Shown here: positions 15,301 to 29,826 of the stretch, in pieces | How positions within the stretch are numbered: position 1 is the first letter of the stretch | How the letters are laid out: each line of letters opens with the position of its first letter | Origin: Sapria himalayana | Lineage: Eukaryota > Streptophyta > Magnoliopsida > Malpighiales > Rafflesiaceae | NCBI GenBank assembly: GCA_029783825.1 | Contig: JAREIK010004265.1 | Location: forward strand, 1 to 64,000 | DNA: 64,000 bases | Direction of reading: 5' to 3' | Program-made: the position numbers and the translations under genes | The notes under the pieces: generated by a model | Seen by the model: the letters and a program-made list of their open reading frames with translations, nothing else | What the model was told of the DNA's origin: nothing | Databases searched by the model: none

Positions 15301-18300
15301 TTAAAAAAAATTATTATTTAGTAATATATTTTACTTTGATTTGAATATATTTAGATTTTGCAAATACTTTTTAAATAATAACTATTTTATTAATAATAGT
15401 TTATTAATTTATTTTTTGATCATAATTATAATATCTAGCAATATAATTATTTATATTGAATTTAAATGAATTATAATTATGAAGATTATTATAAATAGAT
15501 ATTATATTTACATTCGAAAAAAATTTAAAAATTATTATATTTTCAAATGATATTAGGTTTTGCATAATAATAATATTGTATTATAAATAAATTTTACTTG
15601 GATTTTAAATAATTTTAGGTTTTTCAATTATATTTTAATTTATATCCATCATAATAATAATAACATATTAATTTATTTTTTGATAATTGATATCATATCT
15701 ATGAATAAAATTGTTTATATTTAGTTTATTTTATATATAATTACAATGATTATTATTACTAAATATTGTATTCACCTTTGAAAATGAGAAAAAAATATCA
15801 AAAATAATTTTTTTGTTTATTTCATTGTTTAAACAAAACCAATAAACCACGTAATGCCTAAAAACATAAATCGCTAAAGTCCTTAACGACAAAACCTCAA
15901 AATATTTAAAATATTAAACTAGAATACATTAATAATAATACATAAATCTCATTTTAATTTTTATTCAGTATCTTTTTAAATTTTTATTTTAAATATTTAT
16001 CAATTTATTTTTATTGAAATATTAATTGCAAAATAAATTATTATTGAGATAAATATAATTTAAATTAAACTGGTATACCGTAAATAATAGAGAATAAATC
16101 ACATTTTTTTATTATAATTTTAAATATTTATTTTAATTATTTATTTGTTTATTTTTATATAAATATTAATAAAAAAATAAATTATGAGTTACACAAATAT
16201 AATTTATATAAATTATTTTTCTTCAAAAAAAATATAGATAAACTTATTAAAAGAAAAAAAAATAAAAAAATTATTATATGGTAATATAATTTGCTTTTCT
16301 TCTGAATCATTATAGGTTTTGTAATTATATTTTAATTGATATCTATCTTATTAATAATAGATTATTAATTTATTTTTTGAGCATTATTAGAATATTCATC
16401 AATAATATTGTTTATAATGAATTTATATGATATATAAATATAATGTTTATTATAACTAAATATTGAATTCACATTTGAAAAAAATATAAAAATTATTATA
16501 TTTTCAAATGTTATAACCTTTGAAAATATCAAAAAATAATAAGAATAAATATTTTGTTATTTTAATTTTTAAATAAAACCTATTAACCACTAAATGCATA
16601 TACAGTTAAATCAATAAACTCCTAAAGCCCGTAATCCCTAAATACATAAACTATTAAACTGCTATCTACTACTGAATAATTAAGAAATCTAATTTTTATT
16701 TCAATTTATTATAATTTTAAATATTCATTTTAATTATTTATTAGTTTATTTTTATATAAATTTTTGTTACAAAATAAATTATGAGTGCGACAAATATAAT
16801 TTAAATAATTTATTTTTAATAAAAAAAATATATACACTTATAAAAGAAGTAAAAATTTAAAATTAAAAATTATTATCCAATAAAATTTGTACTTTAATTT
16901 TGAATCAATTTGGGTTTTGTAAATATTTTTTAATTAATATCTATCTTATTATTACTAGTTTATTACTTTAATTTTTGATCATTATTATAATATCTATCAA
17001 TAAAATTGTTTATATTGAATTTATATGATATATAATTATTAAAATTATTATAACTATATATTGTATTCACATTTCAAAAAATTTTAATTATTATTATATT
17101 TTCAAATGTTATAACATATAAAAATGACAAAAAATTCCAAATTTTTTTTTGTTATTTTATAGTTTAAATAAAACCTATAAACCACTAAATGCCTAAAAAC
17201 ATGAATCGCTAAACACCTATACTACAAAACCTCTAACTAGTTAACCTATTAAATTGGTATACATTAATAATAAATCATAAATCTCATTTTATTTTTTATA
17301 TATTATAATTTTAAATTTTTATTTTAATTATTTATAAATTTATTTTTATAGAAATATTAATTACAAAATAAAATATTAGTGAGAGAGATATAATTTAAAT
17401 TAGACCGGTATATCCTAAATAATAAATAATAAATCTCATTTATTTTCATTATAATTTTAAATATTCAATTTAATTATTTATTTGTTTATTTTTATATGAA
17501 TATTAATTAAAAAATAAATTATGTGTTAGACAAATATAATTTATGTAAATTATTTTTAATTAGAAAAATATACATAAACTTTTAAAAAAAAATTAGAAAA
17601 CAAAAAATTATTATATAGTAATTTATTTTGGTTTGCTTATGAATCTTTATATGTTTTGTAATTATATTTTAATTCATATCTATCTTATTAATAATAGATT
17701 ATTAATTTATTTTTTGATCATTATTAGAATATTAATCACTTAAATTATTTATATTGAATTTATATGATATATAAATATAATGATTTATATAACTTAATAT
17801 TGAATTCGCTTTTGAAAAAAATTTAAATATTATTATATTATCAAAGGTTATAACCTTTGAAAATATCAAAAAATAATAAAAATAAATTTTATGTTATTTT
17901 ATTTTTTAAATAAAACCTATAAACCACTAAATGCATACACATTTAAATCAGTATACTCCTAAACCCTGTAATACCTAAATACATAAACCATTAAACCACT
18001 ATATAATACAAAATAATTAATATATCTAATTTTTATTTCTATTTCTTATAATTTTAAATATTCATTTAATTATTTATTAGTTTATTTTTATAGAAATATT
18101 TATTACAAAAAAAATTATGAGTAAGACAAATATAATTTAAATAAAATATTTTTAATCAAAAAAGATATATACGCTTATAAAAGAAGTAAAATTTAAAATT
18201 TAAAAATTATTATTCAGTAATATATTTTACTTTAATTTAAAATCAATTTGGGTTTCCAAAATATTTTTTAATTAATATCTATCTTATTATTAATTGTTTA

Positions 18301-21203
18301 TAAAATTAATTTTTGATCATTATTATAATATCTATCAATAAAATTGTTTATATTGAATTTATATGATATAAAAATATTAATATTATTATAACAAATATTA
18401 TAACAAGTATAATTTTAAATTTTTAAATTAATTATTTATCAGTTTATTTTTATAGAAATATTAATTACAAAATAAATTATTAGTGAGACAGATATAACTT
18501 AAATTAAACCGGTATACCCTAAATAATAAATAAAAATTCTCATTTTTTTTTCATTATAATTTTTAATATTCATTTTAATTTTTTATTTTTTATTTTTATA
18601 TAAATATTAATTAAAAAATAAATTATGAGTTAAACAAATATAATTTATTTAAATTATTTTTAATCAAAAATATATAGATTAACTTTTTAAAATAAAAAAT
18701 AATTTCAAAACAAAAAATTATTATATAGCAATATATTTTGCTTATGAATAATTTTATGTTTTGTAATTATATTTTAATTGATATCTATCATATTAATAAT
18801 AGATTATTAAATTATTTTTTTATCATTATTAGAATATTAATCACTAAAGTTGTTTATGTTGAATTTATATGAAATATAAATATAATGATTATTATAACTA
18901 AATATTGAATTCGGTTTTGAAAAAAATTTAAATATTATTATATTTTCAAAGTTTATAACCTTTGAAAATATCAAAAAATAATAAAAATAAATGTTTTGTT
19001 ATTTTATCTTTTAAATAAAATCCATAAACCACTAAATGCATACACAATTAAATCAGTAATCACCTAAACCTCTTAATTCCTAAATACATAAACCATTAAA
19101 CTGCTATATAATACATAATAATTATTAAATCTAATTTTAATTTCTATTTATTATAGTTTTAAATATTCATTTTAATTATTTATTAGTTTATTTTTTTTTG
19201 AAATATTTATTATAAAATAAATTATGAATGCACAAATATAATTTAAATAATTTATTTTTAATCAAAAAAACATATACGCTTATAAAAGAAGTAAAAATTT
19301 AAAAATTAAAAATTATTATCCAATAATATATTTTACTTTAATATTGAATCAATTTGGGTTTTGTAAATATTTTTTAATTAATATCTATCTTATTATTAGT
19401 AGTTTATTAAATTAATTTTTGATCATTTTTATAATGTCTATCAATAAAATTATTTATATTGAATTTATATCATATATAATTACAATATTATTATAACTAA
19501 ATATTGTATTCATATTTCAAAACATTTTAAATATTATTAGATTTTCAAAGGTTATAACCTATGAAAATAAGAAAAAATTACAAAATATTTTCTTGTTATT
19601 TTATTGATTAAATAAAACCCATAAACCACTAAAATCCTAAAAACCTAAATTGCTAAACTTCTAAAAGACAAAACATCTAAATACTTAAACCATTAAACTT
19701 GTATAGATTAATAATAAATAATAAATATCATTTTAATTTTTATTCAGTATAATTTTAAATTTTTATTTTAATTAATTTTCAGTTTATTTTTAAAGAAATA
19801 TTAAATACAAAATAAATTATTAGTAAGACAGATCTAATTTAAATTAGACCAGTATACCCTAAATAATAAATAATAAATCTTATTTTTTTATTTTTATTTT
19901 AAATATTCATTTTAATTATTTATTTGTCTATTTTTATATAAATATTAATTCCAAAATAATTTATGAGTTACACAAATATAATTTATATAAATTATTTTTC
20001 ATCAAAAAATTATAGAAAAACTTTTTAAAAGAAAAAAAAATTTCAAAACAAAAAATTATTGTATAGTAATATATTTTGCTTTGCTTCTGAATCATTTTAG
20101 GTTTTGTAAATATATTTTAATTGATATATATCTTATTAATAATAGATTATTAAGTTATCTTTTCATCATTATTAGAATATTTATCAATAAAAATGTTTAT
20201 ATTGAATTTATATGATATATAAATATACGAATTATTATAACTAAATATTGTATTCACTTTTGAAATATATTTTAAGATTATTACTTTTTCAAAGCTTATA
20301 ACCTTTGAAAATATGAAAAAAAAATATTCTATGTTACTCTATTGTTTAAATAAAACCTATACACCACTAAATGCCTATGCAAATAAATCACTAATCTACA
20401 AAATCCCGATACCCCTATATAGATAATCTTTTAAATCGGTATACCCTAAATAATAATTAATAAATTTCATTTTTATTTGTTTTCATTATAATTTAAAATA
20501 ATTCATTTTGATTGTTTAGTTATTTATTTATATACATATATTATTTATAAAATAAATTATGAATTAAAAATATAATTTATAAAATTTCTTTTTCATCAAA
20601 AAATTGTTAAGCTTATAAAAAAAATAAAAATTTAAAAACAAATAATTATCATTTAGTAATATATTTTGCTTTGATTTTGAATCATTTAAGGTTTTGATAT
20701 TATATTTTAAGTAATATCAATCTTATTCATAATAGATTTTTAATTTATTTTTTGATAATTATTAGAATATCCATCAATAAAATTGTTTATATTGAATTTA
20801 TATGATATATAATTATTATGATTATTATAAATAAATATTTTATTCAATTTTGAAAAAAATTTAAAAATTTTTATATTTTCAAAGGTTATAATCTTAAAAA
20901 AATCAGAAAAAATAATAAAAATAGATTTTTAGTTATTTTATTTTTTAAATAAAACCTATAGACCATTAAATGCTTGCTTACTTAAATTAGTAAGCTCATA
21001 AACCCTGAAACCCCTATATACATAAACATTTTAACATCTCTAAACTACTTAATAAATAATACATCTCATTTTTATTTCTATTTAGTATATTTTTAAATAT
21101 TCATTTTAATTATATATAGTTTAATTATTTAGAACAATTAATTACAAAATAAATTTCAAGTAAGACAAATATTATTTAAATAATTTATTTTTAATCAAAA
21201 AAA
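12333..21203 (+). repeat. Higher-order satellite unit A2 (~8.87 kb), tandem copy of A1
   Basis: Near-identical to A1 by eye along its whole length, differing mostly by single-base indels in homopolymers and scattered substitutions. Close identity runs on for only about 200 bp past 21204. Beyond that the third unit is clearly more diverged, so A1/A2 is the most recent tandem duplication in the window. No gene is seen. Confidence 0.88.
12601..12634. repeat. Satellite palindrome, variant form (34 bp perfect)
   Basis: Half-site CTAATTTTTAAAGGTTA followed by its exact complement. The usual C/G pair flanking AAAGG is replaced on both arms. Confidence 0.9.
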
Positions 21204-24200
21204 ATATAAGCTTATAAAAAGAAGGACAAATTTAAAAATTAAATATTATTATTTAGTAATATATTTTGATTTGATTTTTAATCATTTTGAGTTATGTAAA
21301 TATATTTTAATTAATATTTATATTATTAATATAGTTTATTAACTTAATTTTTGATCATAATTATAATATCTATCATTAAAATTGTTTATATTGAATTTAT
21401 ATGATATATAATTAGTAAAATTAATATAATTATACATAGTATTCACATACAAAAAATTTTAAAAATTATTTTATTTTTAAAGGTTATATGCTTTAAAAAT
21501 CAGAAAAAATATAATTTATTTTTATTTTTATTATATAAATAAAACCTATAAACCACTAAATGCCTAAAAACATAAATTTATAAACTCCTAAACGACAAAA
21601 CTCTTATATAATCAAAGCATTAAACCGGCATACCACATATAATAAATCATAAATCTCATTTTAATTTGTATTCATTATAATTTTAAATATTCATTTTAAT
21701 TATTTATTAGTTTATTTTTAATATAAATATTAATTAAAAAATAAATAATGAGTTAGACAAATATAATTTTAATAATTTATTTTTAATCAAAAAAAATATG
21801 CTTATAAAAAGAAGTAAAAATTTAAAAACAAAAAAGTAATATTTAGTAATATAATGTACTTTGATTTTGAATCATTATATATAGGTCTTGCAATTATATT
21901 TTATTTGTTATCAATCTTTTTAAAAAAAGTTTATTAATTTATTATTTGATCATTTTTTTATTATCTAACAATAAAATTACTTATATTCAATTTAAATGTA
22001 TTATAATTATTAAGATTATTATAACTAAATATTATATTTATATTTGAAAAAAATTTAAAATCACAAAAATAATTTTTTATTTTTTTATTATTTAAATAAA
22101 ACTTATAAACCACTAAATGCCTAAACACTTAAATTTTAAGACTCCTAAACACCAAAATCCTTTAAATACCTAAACCATTAAACATATATAACCTAAATAA
22201 AAAATAATAATTCTCATTTTTATTTGTATTCATTATAATTTTTAATATTCATTTTAATTATTTTTTTGTTTATTTTTATAGAAATATAAATTACAAATCA
22301 AATAATTAGTGAGACATATATAATTTAAATAAATTATTTTTTATGAAAAAAATAAGCTTATAAAAATAAACAAAATTTCAAAAATTTAAAATTTTATTTT
22401 GTAATATAATTTACTTTGATTTTGAATTATTTTGTTTTCTGCAAATATATTTTAATTAATATCTATGTTATTAATAATAGTTTATTATTTTATTTTTTGA
22501 TCATTATATTAATATATATTAATAAATTTTTTCATATTAAATTTACCACAAATATTATTTTTAAGATTATTATAACTAAGTATTGAATTCGAATTTTATA
22601 ACTATTAAAAAATTATTATATTTTAAATGGTTATTACATTTGAAAATCACGAAAATTCATTAAAATAAATTTTTTGTTATTTCATTGATTAAATAAAACC
22701 TATAAACACCTAAATGTGTAAAGATATAAATCAATAAACTCATTAACCCCAAAACCACAATAAACTTAAACAATTAAATAGGTATACCCTAAATAATTAA
22801 TCATAAATCTCATTTTTATTAGTATTCATTATAAATTTATATATACATTTTAATTATTTATTTGTTTATTTTTATAAAAATATAAATTAAAAAATAAATT
22901 AATAGTGAGACGAATATAATTTATATAATTTATGTTCTATCAAAAAATATATTAGCTTATAAATGGATACAAAAATATAAAAGTTTAAAAATAATATTTA
23001 GTAAATTATTTCACTTTGATTTTGAATCATTTTAGGTTCTATAAATATAATCTAAACAAAATTTATCTTATTATTAATTTTTTATTAATCTTTTGTATGA
23101 TCATTATTATAATATATATCAATATAATTGTTTATATTAAATTTACATGATATATAATTATTAAGATTATCATAACTAAATATAGTATTCACATTTTAAA
23201 AAAATTTAAAAATTGTTATAGTTTCAAAGGTTTTATCCTTCAAAAATGAGAACAAATACAAAAAAAATTTGTTATTGTATTTTTTAAATAAAACCTATAA
23301 ACTACTAAATGCCTTAACACTTAAATCACTAAATTCTTAAATCCTAAAACTTTTAAATATATTATCTTTTAAACCTGTATATTTTATATTATTAATAATA
23401 GTTTTATTTAAAATCTATCTTATTAATATAATTTACTTTGATTTTGAATCATTTTAGGTTTTGCAAATAAATTTTATTTAATATCTATCTTACTAATAAT
23501 AGTTTATTAATTTATTTTATTATCGCCATCATAATATCTATAAAAAAATTATTTATTTTGAATCTACATAATATATAATTATTTAGATTATTATAACAAA
23601 ATAATATTTTCATATTTTTAAAAAATTTAAAAATTATAAAGTTTTCAAAGGTTATAATCTTTGAAAATAAGAAAAAATAAAAAATAAAAAATAAAATTTT
23701 TTGTTATTAGATTTTTTAAATAAAATTATTAAACAACAAAATACCTAAATTCTTAATGACTAAACTCCTAAACCCCGAAGCCCATAAATACATATGCCTT
23801 TAAATTACTATAGTCTAAATAATAAATAATAAATCTCAATTTTATTAGTATTCATTAAAATTTTAAATATTAGTTTTAATTATTTATCAGTTTATTTTTA
23901 TTAAAATATTAATTACAAAATAAATTATAAGTGAGACGGATATAATTTAAATAATTTATTTTTAATCAAAAAAATATAAGATTATAAAAAGAGGCAAATT
24001 TTTAAAACAAATTATTATTATTTAGTAATTTATTTTAATTTAATTTTGAATAATATTAGATTTTGCAATTATATTTTAATTTATATCATTCTAATTAATA
24101 ATAGTTTATTAATTTATTTATTGATCATTATTATTATATCTATTAATAAAATTATTTATAATTATTTTACATTATATATAATTATCAAAATTATTATAAC

Positions 24201-27200
24201 TAAATATTATATTCACATTTTAAAAAAAATTAAAAATTATTATATTTTCAAAGGTTATAAACTTCAAAGATTAGAAAAAATCACATAAGGCATAAACACT
24301 TAAATGACTAAACCCCAAAACACCTAAATACTTAAACCATTAAACATTTATATCCTGAATAATAAATAATAAATCTCAATTTTATTTGTATTCATTATAA
24401 TTTTAAATATTATTTTAATTATTTATTAGTTTATTTTTATAGAATTATAAATTACAAAATAAATTATGAGAAAGACAAATATAATTTAAATAATTTATTT
24501 TTAATATCAAAAATATAAACTTAAAAGAAAGCAAAATATTAAAAAAAAATTATTATTTAGTAACATATACTTTGATTTTGAATAAATTTAGATTTTGCAA
24601 ATATATTTTAAAAAATATCTATCTTATTAATAATAATTTATTAAATTATTTATTGATCTTTATTATAATATCTTGCAATGTTATTATTTATATTGAATTT
24701 AAATGACTTATATTTATTAAGATTATTATAACTAAAACTTATATTTACATTTGAAAAAAATTTAGAAATTTTTATATTTTCAAAGGTTATAACCTTCAAA
24801 AATTCGAAAAAAAAAATTAACATAAATTTTTTGTTATATCATTGTTTAAATAAAACTTATAGACCAATAAATGCCTAAACACTTAAATCTATAAATTTTT
24901 AAACACAAAGCCCCTAAATACTTAAAACTTTAAACTCGTAAACCATAAATATAATTTAAATAATTTATTTTACATCAAAAAAAATATATAAGATTATAAA
25001 AATAAGCAAAAACTAAAAAAAAATTATAATTTGGTAATAAATTTTACTTTGATTTTGAATAATTTTAGGGTTTGCAATTATATTTTAATTTATATCTATC
25101 ATATTAATAATAGCATATTAATTTATTTTTTGATAATTGATATCATATCTATCAATAAAATTATTTATATTTAGTTTATATTATATATATTTATAATGAT
25201 TCTTATTACTAAATATTGTATTCACATTTTTAAAAATATTTAAATTTATCATATTTTCAAAGGTTATAACCTTTGAAAATGTTAGAAAATATCAAAAATA
25301 ATTTTTATGTTATTTCATTATATAAATAAATCCTATAAATTACTAAATTCCTAAACACTTAAGTCAATAACTCCGAAATCTCAAAAACCCTAAATAGATA
25401 ATGCTTTTAAACTGGTATACCCTAAATAATAAATAATAAATCTCAATATTAATTTTTTTATTATAATTTAAAATATTCATTTTAATTATTTATTCGTTTA
25501 TTTTTATTAAATATTAATAACAATATAAATTATGAGTTGGAAAAATATAATTTATATAAATTATTTTTGATCAAAAAATATCGATAAAATTATAAAAAGA
25601 AGAAAAAATTTCAAAACAAAAATTTATTATATAGTAATATATTTTGCTCTCCTTTTGAATCATTTTAGGTTTTGTAATAATATTTTAATTGATATCTATC
25701 TTATTAATAATAGATTATTAATTTATTTTTAGATCATTATTTGAATATTTATCAATAAAATAATTTATATTGAATTTATATGAAATATATATATATAATG
25801 ATTATTATAACTAAATATTAAATTCACTTTTGAAAAAATTTAAAAATTATTATATTTTCAGAGGTTATAACATCTGAAAATATCAAAAAATAAAAAAAAT
25901 AAATTTTTTGTTTATTTATTTTTTAAATAAAACCTATAACCACTAAATGCATACATAGTTAAATTTGTTAACTACTAAACCTCATAATGCCTAAATACAT
26001 AAACCATTAAACCGCTATATACTACTTAATAATTAATAAATCGAATTTTTATTTCTATTTATTATAATTTTAAATATTTATTTTTATTATTTATTAGTTT
26101 ATTTCTATAGAAATATTTATTACAAAATAAATTATGAGTGCGAGAAATATAATTTAAATAATTTATTTTTAATCAATAAATGTATTTATGGTTATAAAAT
26201 AAGTAAAAATTTAAAAATTAAAAATTATTATTAAGTAATTTATTTTACTTTAATTTTTAATAAATTTGGGTTTTGTAAATATTTTTAATGAATATCTATC
26301 TTATTATTATTAGTTTATTATTTTAATTTTTGATCATTATTATAATATCTATCAATAAAATTGTTTATATTGAATTTATATGATAGATAATTTTTAATAT
26401 TATTATAACTAAATATTATATTTACATTTCAAAAATATTTAAATAAAACCTATAAATCACTTAATGCATAAAAACATAAATCACAAAACTCCTAAACGAC
26501 AAAACCTCTAAATACTTAAACAATTAATGTGGTATACATTAATAATAAATCATAAATTCCATTTTAATTTTTATTCAGTTTAATTTTAAATTTTTATTTA
26601 AATTATTTATCAGTTTATTTTTATATAAATATTATTTACAAAATAAATTATTAATTAGATAGATCTAATTTAAATTAATTTGGTATACCCTAAATAATAA
26701 ATAATAAAACTCATTTTTTTTTCATTATAATTTTAAATATTCATTTTAATTGGTTATTTGTATATTTTTATATAAATATTAATTACAAAATAATAGAGTA
26801 TTAATTTATATTTTAAGTTTTGTAATTATATTTTAATTGATATCTATCTTATTAATAATAGAGTATTAATTTATCTTTTCATCATTATTAGAATATTTAT
26901 CACTAAAATTGTTTATGTTGAATTTATATGATATATAAATATAATTAATATTATGAATAAATATTGAATTTACTTTTGAAAAAAATTTAAAAATTATTAT
27001 ATTTTCAAAGGTTTTAACCTTTGAAAATATCAAAAACAATAAAAATAAATGTTTTGTTATTTTATTTTTTAAATAAAACCTATAAACTACTAAATCCATA
27101 CACATTTAAATCACTAAACACCAAAACCCTATAATACCTAAATACATAAATCATTAAACTGCTATATAATATATAATAATTAATAAATCTAATTTTAATT

Positions 27201-29826
27201 TCTATTTATTATAGTTTTAAATATTCATTTTAGTTATTTATTAGTTTATTTTTATAGAAATATTTTTGATAAAATAAATTATGAGTACGACAAATATAAT
27301 TTAAATAATTTATTTTTAATAATAAAATATATATACGATTATAAAAGAAGAAAAAATTAAAAAATTAAAAATTATTATCCATTAATATATTTTACTTTAA
27401 TTTTGAATAAATTTGGGTTTTGTAAATATTTTTTAATTAATATCTATCTTATTATTAGTAGTTTATTTATTAAATTTTTCATCATTATTATAATATCTAT
27501 CAATAAAATTATTTATATTAAATTTATATCATAATTAATTACTAATATTATTATAACTAAATATTGTATTCACATTTCAAAAAAATTTAAAATTATTATA
27601 TTTTCAAAGTTTATAACCTTTGAAAATATCAAAAAATAATAAAAATAAATTTTTTGTTATTTTTTTTAAATAAAACCTATAAACCACTAAATGCATACAC
27701 AATTAAATCAGTATACTTTTAAACCTTGTATTAATTGAATACATAAACCATTAAATCACAATATAATACATAATAATTAATAAATCTATTTTTTATTTCT
27801 ATTTATTATAATTTTAACTATTCATTTAATTATTTATTAGTTTATTTTTATATAAATATTTATTACAATTTAAATTATGAGTAAGACAAATATAATTTAA
27901 ATAATTTATTTTTAATCAAAAAATATATATATGCTTATAAAAGAAGTAAAATTTAAAAATTAAGAATTATTATTTAGTAATATATTTTACTTTAATTTTG
28001 AATCAATTTGGGTTTTGTTAAAATTTTTTAATGAATATCTATCTAATTATTAAAAGTTTATTAATTTAATTTTTGATTATTATTATAATAACTATTAATA
28101 AAATTATTTATATTGAATTTATATGATGTATGATTATTAATAATATTATAACTAAATATTGTATTCACATTTCAAAAAATTTTAAATCTCAAAACCATTA
28201 AATTGGTATACATTAATAATAAATCATAAATCTCTTTTTTATTTTTATTCAGTATAATTTTAAATTTTTATTTTAAATATATATCAGTTTATTTTTATAG
28301 AAATATTAATTACAAAATAAATTATTACTGAGACAGATATTATTTAAATAAGTTATATTTAATCAAAAAAATATAATTTTATAAAAATAGGCACGATTTT
28401 AAAAACAAAATTTTATTATTTAGTAAAATATTTTATTTTGATTTTGTATAATTTTAGATTTTGCATTTATATTTTAATTTATATCATTATTTTTAATAAT
28501 AGTTTATTAATTATTTATTGATCATTATAATAATATATATTAATAAAATTATTTATATTGAGTTTATATTATATATAAATATTAAGATTATTATAACTAA
28601 ATATTATATTTACATTTTAAAAAAATTAAAAATTATTAGATTTTCAATGGTTGTAACCTTCAAAAATTAAAAAAAAAATCAAAAAATTAAATTTTTTGTT
28701 TTTTCATTCATTAATTAAAAACTATAAATCACTAAAGGCATAAACACTTAAATCACTAAACACCTAAATACCTAAACCATTAAAACTATTTATCCTGAAT
28801 AATAAATAATAAATCTCACTTTTATTTGTATTATTTATAATTTTAAATATTCATTTTAATTATTTTTTAGTTTATTTTTATAGACTTATAAAATACAATA
28901 TATTTTATGAGGAAGACAAATATAATTTAAATAATATACTTTAAAGAACAAAAAATATAAACTTATAAAAAGAACAAAACATCAAAAACATTATTAATTA
29001 GTAATTTATTTTACTTTGATATTGAATAAATTTAGGTTTTGCAAATATATTTTAAATAATATCTTTCTTATTTGAAGTAGTTTATTAATTTATTTTGTGA
29101 TCATTAATATAATATCTATCAATATAATTGTTTATATTTAATTTATACTATATATAATTATTAATATTATCAAAACTAAATATATTATTCACATTTAAAA
29201 AAATTTAAAAATTATTATATTTTCAAAGGTACCTTCAAAAATGAGAAAAAATAACAAAAAAAAATTTTTTTGTTATATCATTGTTTAAATAAAAATTATA
29301 AACCATTAAATGCCTAAACATTTAAATCTCTAGACTTTTAAACCCCAAAACCCCCTAAATACTTAAACCATTAACCTTATATAACCTTAATAATAAATAA
29401 TAAATCTCATTTTTATTTGTTTTCATTATAATTTTAAATATTCATTTTAATTATTTTTTTAGTTTATTTTTATAGAAATATTAATTACAAAATAAATAAT
29501 GAGTGAGACATATAATTTAAATAAATTATTTTTTATAAAAAAAAATATAAGCTTATAAAAATAAACAAAATTTCAAAAATATAAAATTTTATTTAGTAAT
29601 ATTATTTACTTTAATTTTGAATTATTTTGGGTTCTACAAATATATTTTAATTAATATCTATCTTATTAATATTAGTTTATTAATTTATTTTTTGATCATC
29701 AAGATAATATATATTAAAAAAAATATTTTATATTGAATTTACATCAAATATAATTATTAAGATTATTATAACTTAGAATTGTATTCATATTTTAGAACTA
29801 TTAAAAAATTATTATATTTTCAAAGG
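21204..29826 (+). repeat. Satellite array, forward orientation (diverged third unit and beyond)
   Basis: The monomer order at first follows A1/A2: the ACGACAAAAC variant at about 21590, a CTCCTAAACACCAAAATCC variant at about 22140, and GAAGCCCATAAATA at about 23775. Similarity is clearly lower. Several monomers are shortened by deletions that remove the palindrome (near 22060, 26440 and 28186). The 80-residue frame at 24046-24288 is a chance AT-rich reading of the satellite. No gene is seen. Confidence 0.87.
25253..25280. repeat. Satellite palindrome, consensus form (28 bp perfect)
   Basis: Half-site ATTTTCAAAGGTTA with its exact complement. Confidence 0.9.

Noticed and set aside
24046..24288. 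80-residue frame rich in Ile, Asn and Tyr, and similar ones at 26866-27105, 51298-51480, 53480-53668, 57773-58015 and 61940-62131
   Set aside because: They are chance readings of satellite monomers. Homologous monomers do not keep them open, and the composition simply reflects AT-rich DNA.
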